A stretch of DNA of 64,000 bases from CBDCTM01 sp965222005. Its GTDB lineage: Bacteria > Bacteroidota > Bacteroidia > Chitinophagales > Saprospiraceae. The notes under the pieces were generated by a model. The model was not told the DNA's origin. It saw only the letters and a list, made by a program, of their open reading frames with translations, and did no database searches. The stretch's first letter is position 1. Every line of letters starts with the position of its first letter. The stretch lies in assembly GCA_965222005.1 (NCBI GenBank), contig OZ244935.1:2170001-2234000 (forward strand), read 5' to 3'. Below, in pieces: positions 25,258 through 34,308 of the stretch. Position numbers and translations under genes: made by a program.

Positions 25258-27156
25258 ATGAAAGCTTACAATCTGGAAATTGCGTTGAAGTATCCACAGG
25301 ATGTGACTCACTTGTACCTCCACAAGCGTCATTTTCGTACACTACCGGAGCAAATCCGCTGCTTTGCCAATTTGAAATATCTGGAAGTGAGTGCCAGCAG
25401 CCTGCAGTCACTACCCGATTGGCTGATGGAACTAAGGCAACTGGAAAGCTTGATCGTGCCGGCCAATCAAATCCGTACACTTCCGAAAGGCTTGATGTTA
25501 ATGGCGCTCGACCTGAGTGGCAATGCGCTGAGCAATCTGCCGGAGTCGCTTTGGCAAATGACCGACCTCATTCAATTGAAGCTGGCAGATAATCAGTTGT
25601 CCTGCCTCCCGGAGCATATGGCAAGGTTGAAGTCCTTGCAAGTATTGGATATCAGTGGCAATGAGTTGCAAAGCCTTCCTTCAGCTTTGGTCAATTGCAG
25701 GGCACTGCGGCAGTTGAATTGTGGGCACAATTCGCTTCGCTCGCTGCCTGCTGCACTGTATGCTTGTACCAATTTGGAGAGATTGGATGTTTCACACAAC
25801 CTGCTTCGCGAGCTGGCCTCAGGCATCTGGCCACAGCTGCGCAAATTAGATATTTCGAATAATAAACTACAAGCTATTCCAACTGCCATACTGAATAGTA
25901 CTAGGCTGCGACAGCTGAATTTGAGTAGTAATAAGATCGGTCAACTTACTGAAAAATTGGAGCAGCTGGATCAGCTTCGCGCCCTCGACCTGTCTGCCAA
26001 TCAGTTGGATAGCCTGCCAGAGGAGGTGAGGCATTTGAAAGAACTGCAAAGTCTGTCGGTCCAAAAGAATCGCCTTCAACAACTACCGAAAAAGTTAATC
26101 CATTTGGAGAAGCTGGAAGAGCTGAATATTTCCAATAATCCAATCCGAGAGTTGCCGACAGGTCTTCATCAGCTAAAAAGACTACGCAAATTGGTGGCTA
26201 TCCGTACCCACATTTCCGTTTTTCCAAAAGTTTTGCTACAGCTCGATAGCCTGGTACAGCTAAAAGGGCTTAGTCGTAGCGTGCCTTGTGCCAAATTGCT
26301 TCGCTTCCTGAAAGTGTGCCGCAAGGCAGCTATCGCTCCACCCTTGCGCCCGGCCTTATTTGGGCTGCTCATCAGAAATAAGGCTGAAATGGGCAGGCTA
26401 TCCGAGGAAGAGCTTTTCCAGGCGATGCACTTTCCGCTGAAGGCTGTGCGGGATGCGGCGCGGCACCAGCTGTGCAAAAGCTCGCAAGCCATTGAGCTGG
26501 ACAAACCTCAACAAGTATATATTGCCGGCAAATTGCTTGGCTCAAAAGCGAGCTGGCAGGAAAAGCTGAGTGCTCAGGGCCATCAGCTGACAGGAGAATG
26601 GTCAAGCTCCGCGAGCCTGATCTTGCTGGGCGATCAACCGAAGGAAGTAGAGCTGCTGAGTGAGTCGAAAGTACCCTTTGTAGATGAACAAGCATTACAA
26701 GGTTTATTGAATCAATCACACACTCAGCCGCCGTTTGAGGGCAGGCAACTGCAAAACTTATCGGGGTTGCTATTGAGTAAGAATGATGCTAATCGTTGGA
26801 TTGCCGTGCGCATTTTGGAGAGCGGCAGCGGTGCCCAATTTCTGCTCTCCGAAATTTTTATTGCCTGGAAAAGCGTTCGTCAGGCTAGGCTGAAACGAGC
26901 GCTACACACTTTATTGGAGTTGCATGCCGATTCCGCTACCCGCAAAGTATTTCCATTGAAACTAAAGCTAAAAGGCCAGCTCAACGACAGGCAACTGGCT
27001 TCAAGCATCCAACAGTTTTGCGATGGAACACAATTGGACTCTGACAAGCTAACGAAGTTTTTTAGGGAAAAACCTCCAAGCAGTACGGACGATAAATCTT
27101 CCCGCGCGGGCTTTGCTGCCAATGCTACACATCCACATTGGCATACTTGGCATTAG
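25258..27156 (+). CDS. Leucine-rich-repeat protein with a BRCT-like C-terminal domain
   Basis: A 632-residue protein without signal peptide. Residues about 15-335 are a dozen or more LRR units of the LxxLPxxLxxLxxLxxLxLSxNxL type. At about 415-487 the pattern QQVYIAGKLLGSKASW, then LILLGDQP and VPFVDEQALQGLL looks like a BRCT-type fold, as in NAD-dependent ligases. The remaining regions are helical. Combining LRRs with a BRCT-like module in a cytoplasmic protein is unusual; role unknown. The ATG at 25258, 2 bp after the glycosyltransferase stop, is chosen over an in-frame GTG at 25228 inside that gene. The 3' end overlaps the end of gyrB on the other strand by 32 bp. Confidence 0.82.
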   Translation: MKAYNLEIALKYPQDVTHLYLHKRHFRTLPEQIRCFANLKYLEVSASSLQSLPDWLMELRQLESLIVPANQIRTLPKGLMLMALDLSGNALSNLPESLWQMTDLIQLKLADNQLSCLPEHMARLKSLQVLDISGNELQSLPSALVNCRALRQLNCGHNSLRSLPAALYACTNLERLDVSHNLLRELASGIWPQLRKLDISNNKLQAIPTAILNSTRLRQLNLSSNKIGQLTEKLEQLDQLRALDLSANQLDSLPEEVRHLKELQSLSVQKNRLQQLPKKLIHLEKLEELNISNNPIRELPTGLHQLKRLRKLVAIRTHISVFPKVLLQLDSLVQLKGLSRSVPCAKLLRFLKVCRKAAIAPPLRPALFGLLIRNKAEMGRLSEEELFQAMHFPLKAVRDAARHQLCKSSQAIELDKPQQVYIAGKLLGSKASWQEKLSAQGHQLTGEWSSSASLILLGDQPKEVELLSESKVPFVDEQALQGLLNQSHTQPPFEGRQLQNLSGLLLSKNDANRWIAVRILESGSGAQFLLSEIFIAWKSVRQARLKRALHTLLELHADSATRKVFPLKLKLKGQLNDRQLASSIQQFCDGTQLDSDKLTKFFREKPPSSTDDKSSRAGFAANATHPHWHTWH

Positions 27157-29098
27157 CTTCGATGAATGCGCGGCGTGGAGGCACTTCATCACCCATGAGC
27201 ATGCTGAAAACGCGATCGGCTTCCACTGCATCCTCAATAGTTACCCGGCGCAGGATACGTGTATCGGGATCCATCGTGGTTTCCCAAAGTTGATCCGCAT
27301 TCATCTCGCCAAGTCCCTTGTAGCGTTGTATTTTGACGGAGGTATCGTTTTCTCCTTTTGAATAGGTTTCAATGGCTTCCTGGCGCTCTTCTTCATTCCA
27401 ACAATAGCGGAATTGCTTGCCTTTTTTGACGAGATACAAGGGAGGCGCAGCAATGTATATGTAGCCCATTTCAATGAGCGGGCGCATATAGCGGAAGAAA
27501 AAAGTCAGGATAAGGGTAACGATATGGCTACCATCTACATCGGCATCACACATGATGATGATCTTGTGGTAGCGAAGTTTTTCGATATTCAGATGCCGTT
27601 CATCATCTTTCTCTTCAATGCTGACGCCGAGGGCGGTAAACATATTTTTGATTTCCTCGTTGTCATAGATTTTATGCTCGAGTGCTTTTTCCACGTTCAG
27701 TATCTTGCCCCGAAGGGGTAAAATAGCCTGAAAGTTTCGATCGCGGCCCTGCTTGGCGGTTCCGCCGGCCGAATCGCCCTCTACGAGGAATAGCTCAGAG
27801 TCATCGGGGCTTTTGGAAGCACAGTCAGAAAGTTTGCCGGGCAGCCCGCCGCCTGTGAGTACATTTTTGCGCTGCACCATTTCACGGGCTTTGCGGGCAG
27901 CGTGGCGCGCGGTAGCGGCCAGAATGACTTTATCGATGATGCGTTTAGCCTTTTTGGGATTTTCCTCCAGGTAATGCCGCAATACATCGCCTACACATCG
28001 AGAGACAATCCCGGTGACTTCGGAGTTGCCCAGCTCACCTTTGGTCTGGCCTTTGAACTGTGGCTCTGGCACTTTCACCGAAACTACGGCGGTGAGCCCT
28101 TCGCGGAAATCTTCACCGGAGATGGCAAATTTCAGCTTTTTGAAATAGCCATTATCTTCGCCGTATTGTTTGAACAGGCGGTTGATAGCGCGGCGGAAGC
28201 CGTTGACGTGGCTGCCACCTTCGCGGGTGTTGATATTGTTGACGAAGGAATAAATATTTTCCGAAAAGGAAGTATTGTATTGCATAGCCACCTCCACTTC
28301 CACATTTTCTTCTTTACCTGTAACGTGGATGGGGTCTTCGATGAGTTTGGTTTTTGCTTCATCCAGGTAGGTGACAAATTCTTTCAATCCTCCTTCCGAG
28401 TAAAAGGTCTCGCTTTTAAAGCTGCCATCGTCATTCGTTTCCCGTTCATCGACAAGGGTGAGGGTGAGCCCTTTGTTGAGGAAAGATAATTCGCGGAGGC
28501 GATGGGCCAGTGTTTCGTATTTGTATTCAAGGACATCGAAAATCGTGGAATCCGGCTTGAAGGTAATGATCGTACCTGTGGTGTCGGATTTGCCGGTAAG
28601 TTCCACCTCGGTAGTGGGTTTGCCACAGGCGTACTGCTGGCTGAATATTTTGCCTTCGCGATGCACCTCAGCGGTGAGTGCTTCGGACAAAGCATTGACA
28701 CAGGAAACCCCTACGCCGTGCAAACCGCCGGATACTTTGTAGGTGTCTTTATCAAACTTTCCACCGGCGTGCAACACGGTCATTACCACTTCGAGGGCCG
28801 ATTTTTTCAATTTCTCGTGCATACCGGTAGGGATGCCACGGCCATTGTCTTTGACGGTGACAGAGTTATCGGAATGAATGATCGTATCCACATTGGAGGC
28901 AAAGCCGGCCAGGTGCTCGTCGATGGAGTTGTCAATGACTTCCCACACCAGATGGTGGAGCCCTTTGGTGTCGGTGCTACCGATGTACATGCCAGGGCGC
29001 TTGCGGACGGCTTCGAGGCCTTCCAGCGCCTGAATATTGCTGGCACTATAGTTACCATTTTTTTGGGTGGAGCCCTTCTTTTCTTCTACTGATTTCAT
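27125..29098 (-). CDS. gyrB: DNA gyrase subunit B
   Basis: A 657-residue GyrB without the long insert seen in enterobacteria. The GHKL ATPase region has EVIDNSIDEHLAG; the Toprim domain has EGDSAGGTAKQGRDRNFQ (about 439) and DADVDGSHI; the tail has RYKGLGEMNADQLWETTMDP. With GyrA it introduces negative supercoils. The start MKSVEEKKGS at 29098 agrees with the family. A -7 box sits only 4 bp upstream of the ATG, suggesting a leaderless transcript. The last codons overlap the convergent LRR gene. Confidence 0.97.
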   Translation of the reverse strand: MKSVEEKKGSTQKNGNYSASNIQALEGLEAVRKRPGMYIGSTDTKGLHHLVWEVIDNSIDEHLAGFASNVDTIIHSDNSVTVKDNGRGIPTGMHEKLKKSALEVVMTVLHAGGKFDKDTYKVSGGLHGVGVSCVNALSEALTAEVHREGKIFSQQYACGKPTTEVELTGKSDTTGTIITFKPDSTIFDVLEYKYETLAHRLRELSFLNKGLTLTLVDERETNDDGSFKSETFYSEGGLKEFVTYLDEAKTKLIEDPIHVTGKEENVEVEVAMQYNTSFSENIYSFVNNINTREGGSHVNGFRRAINRLFKQYGEDNGYFKKLKFAISGEDFREGLTAVVSVKVPEPQFKGQTKGELGNSEVTGIVSRCVGDVLRHYLEENPKKAKRIIDKVILAATARHAARKAREMVQRKNVLTGGGLPGKLSDCASKSPDDSELFLVEGDSAGGTAKQGRDRNFQAILPLRGKILNVEKALEHKIYDNEEIKNMFTALGVSIEEKDDERHLNIEKLRYHKIIIMCDADVDGSHIVTLILTFFFRYMRPLIEMGYIYIAAPPLYLVKKGKQFRYCWNEEERQEAIETYSKGENDTSVKIQRYKGLGEMNADQLWETTMDPDTRILRRVTIEDAVEADRVFSMLMGDEVPPRRAFIEANAKYANVDV

Positions 29099-29102
29099 AC
29101 GG

Positions 29103-29110
29103 CAAATTTA
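29103..29110 (-). promoter_or_regulatory. -7 box directly upstream of gyrB
   Basis: TAAATTTG on the minus strand fits TAnnTTTG. Its last base is only 4 nt from the gyrB ATG, so transcription would begin at or beside the start codon. No TTG at the usual -33 spacing was seen. Confidence 0.5.
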
Positions 29111-29207
29111 CGAAAAATAGATGGAAACTTACAGCTAATTGGAGAGCTAGAAAAGGAAAAAAGGAAAAGTTTAAAAATTGGTCAATTCCTTGATAATTAA
29201 ACGTTTA

Positions 29208-29215
29208 TATATTTG
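29208..29215 (+). promoter_or_regulatory. -7 box upstream of tsaE
   Basis: TATATTTG fits TAnnTTTG. It lies about 120 bp before the tsaE ATG; -33 spacing is not convincing. Confidence 0.4.
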
Positions 29216-29336
29216 CAAAAGTTGCCTTGTTTGATTGAAATCCGGTATATTTTACGATTGATGGAGAGGCTTGAATTTTTTCACAATATTCCCCGACCTT
29301 TGCCGGGTAGCATTTAATTTTGAAATTTTATCAAGG

Positions 29337-29753
29337 ATGGAGTGGATATCCAATTCAGAAGAAGGCCTCTCAGAACTTGCGACCAGTGTGTTGGAACATG
29401 CAGCGGGAGCCAAAAAGATGGCCTTTTATGGTGAGATCGGTGCTGGGAAAACCAGCTTGATCAAAGCTTTGTGTGGCCAATTGGGCGTGGAAGATGCCGT
29501 CACCAGCCCCACCTTCTCACTAGTTAACGAATATTTGATCGCCGCTTCGGGGTGCCTGGTTCGGCATATTGATCTATACCGCTTGCGCAATTTTCAGGAA
29601 GCACTTGAGATAGGTATTGAGGACTTTTTGGACGATGAGCACTACTGTTTTATTGAATGGCCCGGATTGATAGAGGCCTACCTGGCTCCGGAAACCATTA
29701 AAATTAATATTGAAATAATAAACAAGAACAGCCGAAAAATCCTATTTTTGTAA
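29337..29753 (+). CDS. tsaE: tRNA threonylcarbamoyladenosine biosynthesis ATPase TsaE
   Basis: A 138-residue TsaE. Walker A is YGEIGAGKTSLIKAL (about 31-45); TSPTFSLVNEY and HIDLYRL are family hallmarks, as is FIEWPGLIE. It is the ATPase that works with TsaB and TsaD to make t6A at position 37 of tRNAs. The ATG at 29337 gives the normal start; an upstream frame to 29271 is rejected. It precedes alanine dehydrogenase by about 195 bp, a neighbourhood I believe recurs in Bacteroidota. Confidence 0.93.
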   Translation: MEWISNSEEGLSELATSVLEHAAGAKKMAFYGEIGAGKTSLIKALCGQLGVEDAVTSPTFSLVNEYLIAASGCLVRHIDLYRLRNFQEALEIGIEDFLDDEHYCFIEWPGLIEAYLAPETIKINIEIINKNSRKILFL

Positions 29754-29948
29754 GATGGGCTATAGGCATTGCTCGACAGGAAGAAGGCTTGTAAGTAGCT
29801 GATTTTCAGTAAATTGGAACAGCTTTGACCGTTTTGCAAAGGTGACAATTCTTTGAAAGTATCAGCTAAGATCGATTGCCGAATGCAATTGGCCAATTTT
29901 TTTGAGCATTGTTCAACTGCGCACCTGACCACACAAACTATCTATTGC

Positions 29949-31178
29949 ATGAGTGAAAAGCAGAAGCGAATTCCGATTCCAAAGATCTTTACAGAGGGCC
30001 AATTACAAACACAAACCGAGATGCTGCAGCTGCAGCGCAAGCCGAACACCTTGTTCATCGGCATTCCCAAAGAAAGTACCTTACAGGAAAACAGGGTAGC
30101 ACTGGTACCCTCCTCCGTTGCCGCCCTTATCCAGCACGGCCATCGGGTGGTTGTCGAAACCGAAGCGGGCGAAAAATCGAATTATACCGATCATATCTAT
30201 TCTGAAGTAGGAGCGGATATTGCCTTTAGTAAGGAGCAGGTCTTTAAGTCGGATATTTTGGTAAAAGTGGCTCCGCCTACCCTGGCCGAAATTGATATGC
30301 TACGCCCCAATCAGGTACTCATCTCTCCCCTCCAATTGCCCATCATCACCACTGATTTTATCAACAAACTCCGACAAAAACGGGTGATCGCTCTTGCTTT
30401 TGAGTACATCAAAGACGATATCGATGCCTTTCCCATAGTGCGCATCATGAGCGAAATGGCGGGCCTCAGTGCGATGCTCACCGCCGCCGAACTACTGACC
30501 AACTCCAGCGGCGGCAAGGGCGTTTTGCTTGGAGGTATTTCAGGGGTGCCTTCTGCCAAAGTAGTGATTATCGGCGCCGGGGTGGTAGCTGAGTTTGCCA
30601 CGCGCGTAGCCCTGGGGTTGGGTGCCGATGTACGCGTATTCGATAACAATATCTACAAATTAATGCGCCTGCAAAATCAGGTCGGGCGCCAACTCAATAC
30701 CTCCTCTCTCAACCCGATCCAACTGCAAAAGGAGCTCAAAACAGCTGATGTGGTGATTGGCGCCATGCACAGCGAGCTGGGCCGTACACCGATCGTAGTG
30801 AGCGAGGAAGTGGTAGCGAAGATGAAAAATGGTTCCGTTATCATCGATGTCAGTATCGATCAGGGAGGTTGTTTTGCTACTTCGGAAGTAACTAACCATG
30901 CCAAGCCTACCTTTATCAAACACGGCGTAATCCACTATTGTGTGCCCAATATTGCCTCCAGAATCTCACGAACTGCCTCCATAGCGGTGAGCAATATCCT
31001 GACACCCATTTTGCTGAAAGCAGGTACCAGCGGCAGTATCGAACGCCTCATATACGACGATCATGGTTTGCGCCACGGGGTATATACCTACAAGGGTTGC
31101 CTGACCAACGAATATATGGGTGAGCGATTTGGTATCAAATATACAGATTTAGATTTGCTGATTACGTCCAATCTGTAA
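29949..31178 (+). CDS. ald: Alanine dehydrogenase
   Basis: A 409-residue NAD-dependent alanine dehydrogenase, interconverting alanine with pyruvate and ammonia. The N-terminal substrate part has IGIPKESTLQENRVALVPSS; the Rossmann loop is GAGVVAEFATRVALGLGADV (about 209); SVIIDVSIDQGGCF and YCVPNIASRIS are strongly conserved. The Bacteroidota version has an N-terminal extension (about 35 residues) over the classical length. The ATG at 29949 is preferred to an upstream frame from 29853. Confidence 0.92.
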   Translation: MSEKQKRIPIPKIFTEGQLQTQTEMLQLQRKPNTLFIGIPKESTLQENRVALVPSSVAALIQHGHRVVVETEAGEKSNYTDHIYSEVGADIAFSKEQVFKSDILVKVAPPTLAEIDMLRPNQVLISPLQLPIITTDFINKLRQKRVIALAFEYIKDDIDAFPIVRIMSEMAGLSAMLTAAELLTNSSGGKGVLLGGISGVPSAKVVIIGAGVVAEFATRVALGLGADVRVFDNNIYKLMRLQNQVGRQLNTSSLNPIQLQKELKTADVVIGAMHSELGRTPIVVSEEVVAKMKNGSVIIDVSIDQGGCFATSEVTNHAKPTFIKHGVIHYCVPNIASRISRTASIAVSNILTPILLKAGTSGSIERLIYDDHGLRHGVYTYKGCLTNEYMGERFGIKYTDLDLLITSNL

Positions 31179-31243
31179 GCCAATGTTTAAGCTTCAGCTT
31201 CGACTTTTTCTGATAGTATGCTTTATCTTCAATGTGTAAACTT

Positions 31244-33748
31244 ATGAAAGAACAACTCCCCGATGCGCTTTCCTCATTCAAACAGCTGATCAAAGTAGAG
31301 GATGAGCAATTGCTCCAAAGACGTAAAAAGCTCTTTGGTACAGGCGAAGATAAAGAGCATTTTCAAAAAACGCGTTTTGGCATCGCGCTTTCCGGGGGTG
31401 GCATCCGATCGGCTACCATTAACCTTGGTTTCCTCAAAACCCTCAACAAATTTGGCATCCTCCAGCGGTCCGATTACCTCTCAACGGTATCAGGAGGAGG
31501 ATATACGGGCGCTTATATTCAGGCCACTCTGCGCAATGAGGGAAGTTATAGCAGTCTGTTTAAAGATGAGCACATCAACTATATGCGGTCGAGGGGAGAA
31601 TATTTGCTGCCGGGCAAGGGATGGGGCAAGCGTTGGAGCAGCCTGATCCTGTCGGTGGGCTTTGTGGTGAGTTTGCTGATGAGCTGGGTGAGTCCGGCCA
31701 TTATCATACTTCTGCTTTATCTGCTGTACGTGGTAGTGAGCAAAGCACTCAATTTTGAAAGTTTCGAATCGGTGAGCGCAGCCCTTGAACAAGTCACCAT
31801 CATCGAATATGGATTTTTAGTACTGCTGGGAGTATTGGTAATTCATTTTATAGCCAATCTGGCACTAAAATACCAGGTGGGCATTTCCCGAAAATTCAAC
31901 AACCTCGAAGCGGCGCTGATCCTGGCGGGTGCAGCCTGGATGGGGGTAGTGATATTTTTCAGGCTTAAAGAACAGGAAATCACACAAAGCTTTACCATCT
32001 GGCACCACCTGCTGCTGGGTGCCGGCCTGATTATTCTTGGGTTTTTTACAAACCCCAATGCGCTGAGCTTTCATCGCTTCTACCGAAATCAACTGGCCGA
32101 TGCCTTCCTGCATTTTACCGGCCAATACAAAAATGTGCGGCTCAAAGACCTGTTCGATCCTTCCGGCACGGTCCGGGAAGCCTGCCTGGCACCCTATCCG
32201 CTGATCAATACCTGCCTGAATTTGCAAGCCGTCAATGATAAAAAATTTAAAGGCACCAAAGCCAATGACTACTTTTTGCTTTCCCCCCTTTATTGTGGCT
32301 CCAAGCTCAGCGACTATGTCTGCACGGCATCTGCCAATGAGTACAAAGAGATGACGCTGCCGGCCGCTACCACTATATCAGCCGCTGCGGTGAACCCCGG
32401 CATGGGCATTTATTCCAATAAGCTGTTGAGCGTTTTTATGACTGTCTTCAATGCTCGCCTCGGTTTTTGGATCAACAATCCACTGCAAAAAAAGGCAAGC
32501 TCTCTGGTGTGGTGGCCGACCTACTTTTTCTACGAGTTGCTCTCCATGATTGGTACCGATAACCGGAAGCTCAATATTTCGGATGGAGGGCATATCGAAA
32601 ACCTGGGAGTGTATGAGCTGCTGCGCCGCAAATGTCGGCTCATCATCGCCGTGGATGCCGGAGCTGACCCTAAGTATAGTTTTGGCGATTTGGAAAATTT
32701 GACGATTCGGGCGCGCAATGAGCTGGGATTGGAGATCGGCTTTCGGCCGGGCTATCGGCCAGATGAGACCATTCGGCCCAGCCCTTCTCATGGCTATTCG
32801 GCCAAACGCTTTGCGTTGGCAGATGTGTACTATTTGTGGGAGGAAGTAGTGCCAAAGGAGGATGGACAGCCCATCAAGGATGCAAAAGGCAAGCCTATAG
32901 AAATATTGATCAACTACAAAAAAATCAGGGAAAAGCTGGAGTGGTTGAGCGAAGAGGAACGGAAGCTTCTAAAAGAAGCGCTGCAAAAGATGAAGTTGCA
33001 AAACTTTGCCAATGAGGCCGTAGCCACGCTGGAAGATGAACTCAAACTGCAAAACACCTTTGAAGCTCTGCATCTCAGCGATTCGGTGAGCGAGGTATTC
33101 AAAACGCTGATTTGGGTATTTGATGATGTGAAACGCATGATTCACCAAAAGCTCGAAGGCAGTGAAAACAGGACTGACAAAGAAAAAAAAGTGCTGGCTA
33201 CCGTAGTGAGGACAATTGACGAAAAAGTGCAGAATGATCTGAAAATGGGTACGATGGTGTATGTCAAATCCTCCGTAGTAGCACCTGAAACCAAACTTCT
33301 CATCGACAATAAAAACAGCCTCGATTACAAAACCTACAAATACAAAGTCTATCACCCCAATTTTCCGCACGAACCCACCTCTGATCAGTTTTTTGATGAA
33401 GTACAATGGGAATCCTATTACCGGCTCGGGCAGTTTATTGGAGCTGAAGTGCTGGGCATCCGCAATCTTAAGGATTTTCTGGAAGGGAAAGTGCATGCTC
33501 CCCACTTTAATGTAGAAGATTTGCTGGCTCACTTCGACAAGGATCGCGATTTGTTCGCATCGCCTGATAAGGTAAGGATGGAGCCAGTACCAGAGAGTGC
33601 TGAAGAAGTCGCTGCTCCTGAAGTTCCGGTGCCGCCACTTGAAACGGAGGCTACCGAAACAGCCCCTCCTCAAGAGCAAGTGCAAGAACAAGAGCAGGCG
33701 CCTGTCAAGAAGATTGTAGTGGGCGGGGAGGAGAATTACACGATCTGA
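31244..33748 (+). CDS. Large membrane-embedded patatin-like phospholipase
   Basis: An 834-residue protein with patatin motifs split by membrane helices. The oxyanion loop is LSGGGIRS (about 50-58), the nucleophile region is STVSGGGYTGA (Ser about 83), and the partner Asp is in SDGGHIENLG (about 447). Between them, about residues 128-268, are four hydrophobic segments. The nucleophile context is closer to the VSGGG pattern than to classical GxSxG. The tail has long charged helices and a Pro/Glu-rich end. It would hydrolyse acyl chains of phospholipids at the membrane. Possible roles are lipid remodelling or an effector that damages the cell's own membrane; context does not decide. ATG at 31244 is chosen; 31232 would add four residues. 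Confidence 0.82.
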   Translation: MKEQLPDALSSFKQLIKVEDEQLLQRRKKLFGTGEDKEHFQKTRFGIALSGGGIRSATINLGFLKTLNKFGILQRSDYLSTVSGGGYTGAYIQATLRNEGSYSSLFKDEHINYMRSRGEYLLPGKGWGKRWSSLILSVGFVVSLLMSWVSPAIIILLLYLLYVVVSKALNFESFESVSAALEQVTIIEYGFLVLLGVLVIHFIANLALKYQVGISRKFNNLEAALILAGAAWMGVVIFFRLKEQEITQSFTIWHHLLLGAGLIILGFFTNPNALSFHRFYRNQLADAFLHFTGQYKNVRLKDLFDPSGTVREACLAPYPLINTCLNLQAVNDKKFKGTKANDYFLLSPLYCGSKLSDYVCTASANEYKEMTLPAATTISAAAVNPGMGIYSNKLLSVFMTVFNARLGFWINNPLQKKASSLVWWPTYFFYELLSMIGTDNRKLNISDGGHIENLGVYELLRRKCRLIIAVDAGADPKYSFGDLENLTIRARNELGLEIGFRPGYRPDETIRPSPSHGYSAKRFALADVYYLWEEVVPKEDGQPIKDAKGKPIEILINYKKIREKLEWLSEEERKLLKEALQKMKLQNFANEAVATLEDELKLQNTFEALHLSDSVSEVFKTLIWVFDDVKRMIHQKLEGSENRTDKEKKVLATVVRTIDEKVQNDLKMGTMVYVKSSVVAPETKLLIDNKNSLDYKTYKYKVYHPNFPHEPTSDQFFDEVQWESYYRLGQFIGAEVLGIRNLKDFLEGKVHAPHFNVEDLLAHFDKDRDLFASPDKVRMEPVPESAEEVAAPEVPVPPLETEATETAPPQEQVQEQEQAPVKKIVVGGEENYTI

Positions 33749-33841
33749 GAAAGACGGATATTGGAGGCCCAATCCCTTCCGGGTTGAAACAAAATTTGAG
33801 CAAAATTGGTATAGAAAGGGAATACATCAAGTGTAATCCCC

Positions 33842-34069
33842 ATGGTAATTTCGCTCGACCAGCTGTACATTCGGGAGCTGTGTGCCCGCAAAGGGGCTAA
33901 GCCCAAGCCCGAGTTGCGCCCACCAGAACGACGGGTGATGAGCCTGGATGAATTGCATCGGGAGCAGCGAAGGAGTCAGCAATTGCCTGCTCCCGGCCAG
34001 CAGCCTATGGATATTTTGATGAAATTGTTTCCCGAATTTCGGCAGGTGGTGGGCAAGCATCGCCGTTGA
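33842..34069 (+). CDS. Small hypothetical protein
   Basis: A 75-residue, strongly basic, Pro/Arg/Gln-rich protein. It contains two similar heptads, VISLDQLYIRE and VMSLDELHREQ, 30 residues apart, and ends FPEFRQVVGKHRR. No family recognised. It follows the patatin gene by 93 bp on the same strand. An overlapping minus-strand frame at 33827-34060 has less coding character. Treat as possible only. Confidence 0.4.
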   Translation: MVISLDQLYIRELCARKGAKPKPELRPPERRVMSLDELHREQRRSQQLPAPGQQPMDILMKLFPEFRQVVGKHRR

Positions 34070-34240
34070 AAAAGAGTTTACCCATCCTCCTTTCTTATCC
34101 TATTCCATAGCGTTCAGCAATACCTTACTCCAAGCCATTGGTAGTGAAAAACGGGCCTTTCGTCGATTAGTAAAAACATTTTTTTTGCGAATTCATCATC
34201 ATAACTTGCTGAAAATCAGCTGTTTATGTAGGAACGGCAG

Positions 34241-34285
34241 GCAAGGTACTAGGCGAAACACTGGTACTATGTCTTGCAAGGTACC
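34241..34285 (+). promoter_or_regulatory. Candidate PadR operator
   Basis: GCAAGGTAC occurs at 34241 and again at 34276. The second copy closes an inverted element with GGTAC at 34263-34267 and GTACC at 34281-34285, overlapping the -33 region of the padR promoter. Autoregulation by binding next to the promoter is usual for PadR proteins. Confidence 0.5.
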
Positions 34286-34304
34286 CGTTTTTGCCATATA
34301 TTTG
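34274..34304 (+). promoter_or_regulatory. Promoter of the padR-pspC operon
   Basis: TTG at 34274-34276 and TATATTTG at 34297-34304 are spaced by 20 bp. The -7 box ends 4 bp before the ATG at 34309, which implies a leaderless or nearly leaderless transcript. Confidence 0.75.
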
Positions 34305-34308
34305 CATC

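Noticed and set aside
33827..34060. Minus-strand frame of 77 residues opposite the small protein at 33842
   Set aside because: Rich in His/Leu/Gln without pattern; the plus-strand frame has better coding character.
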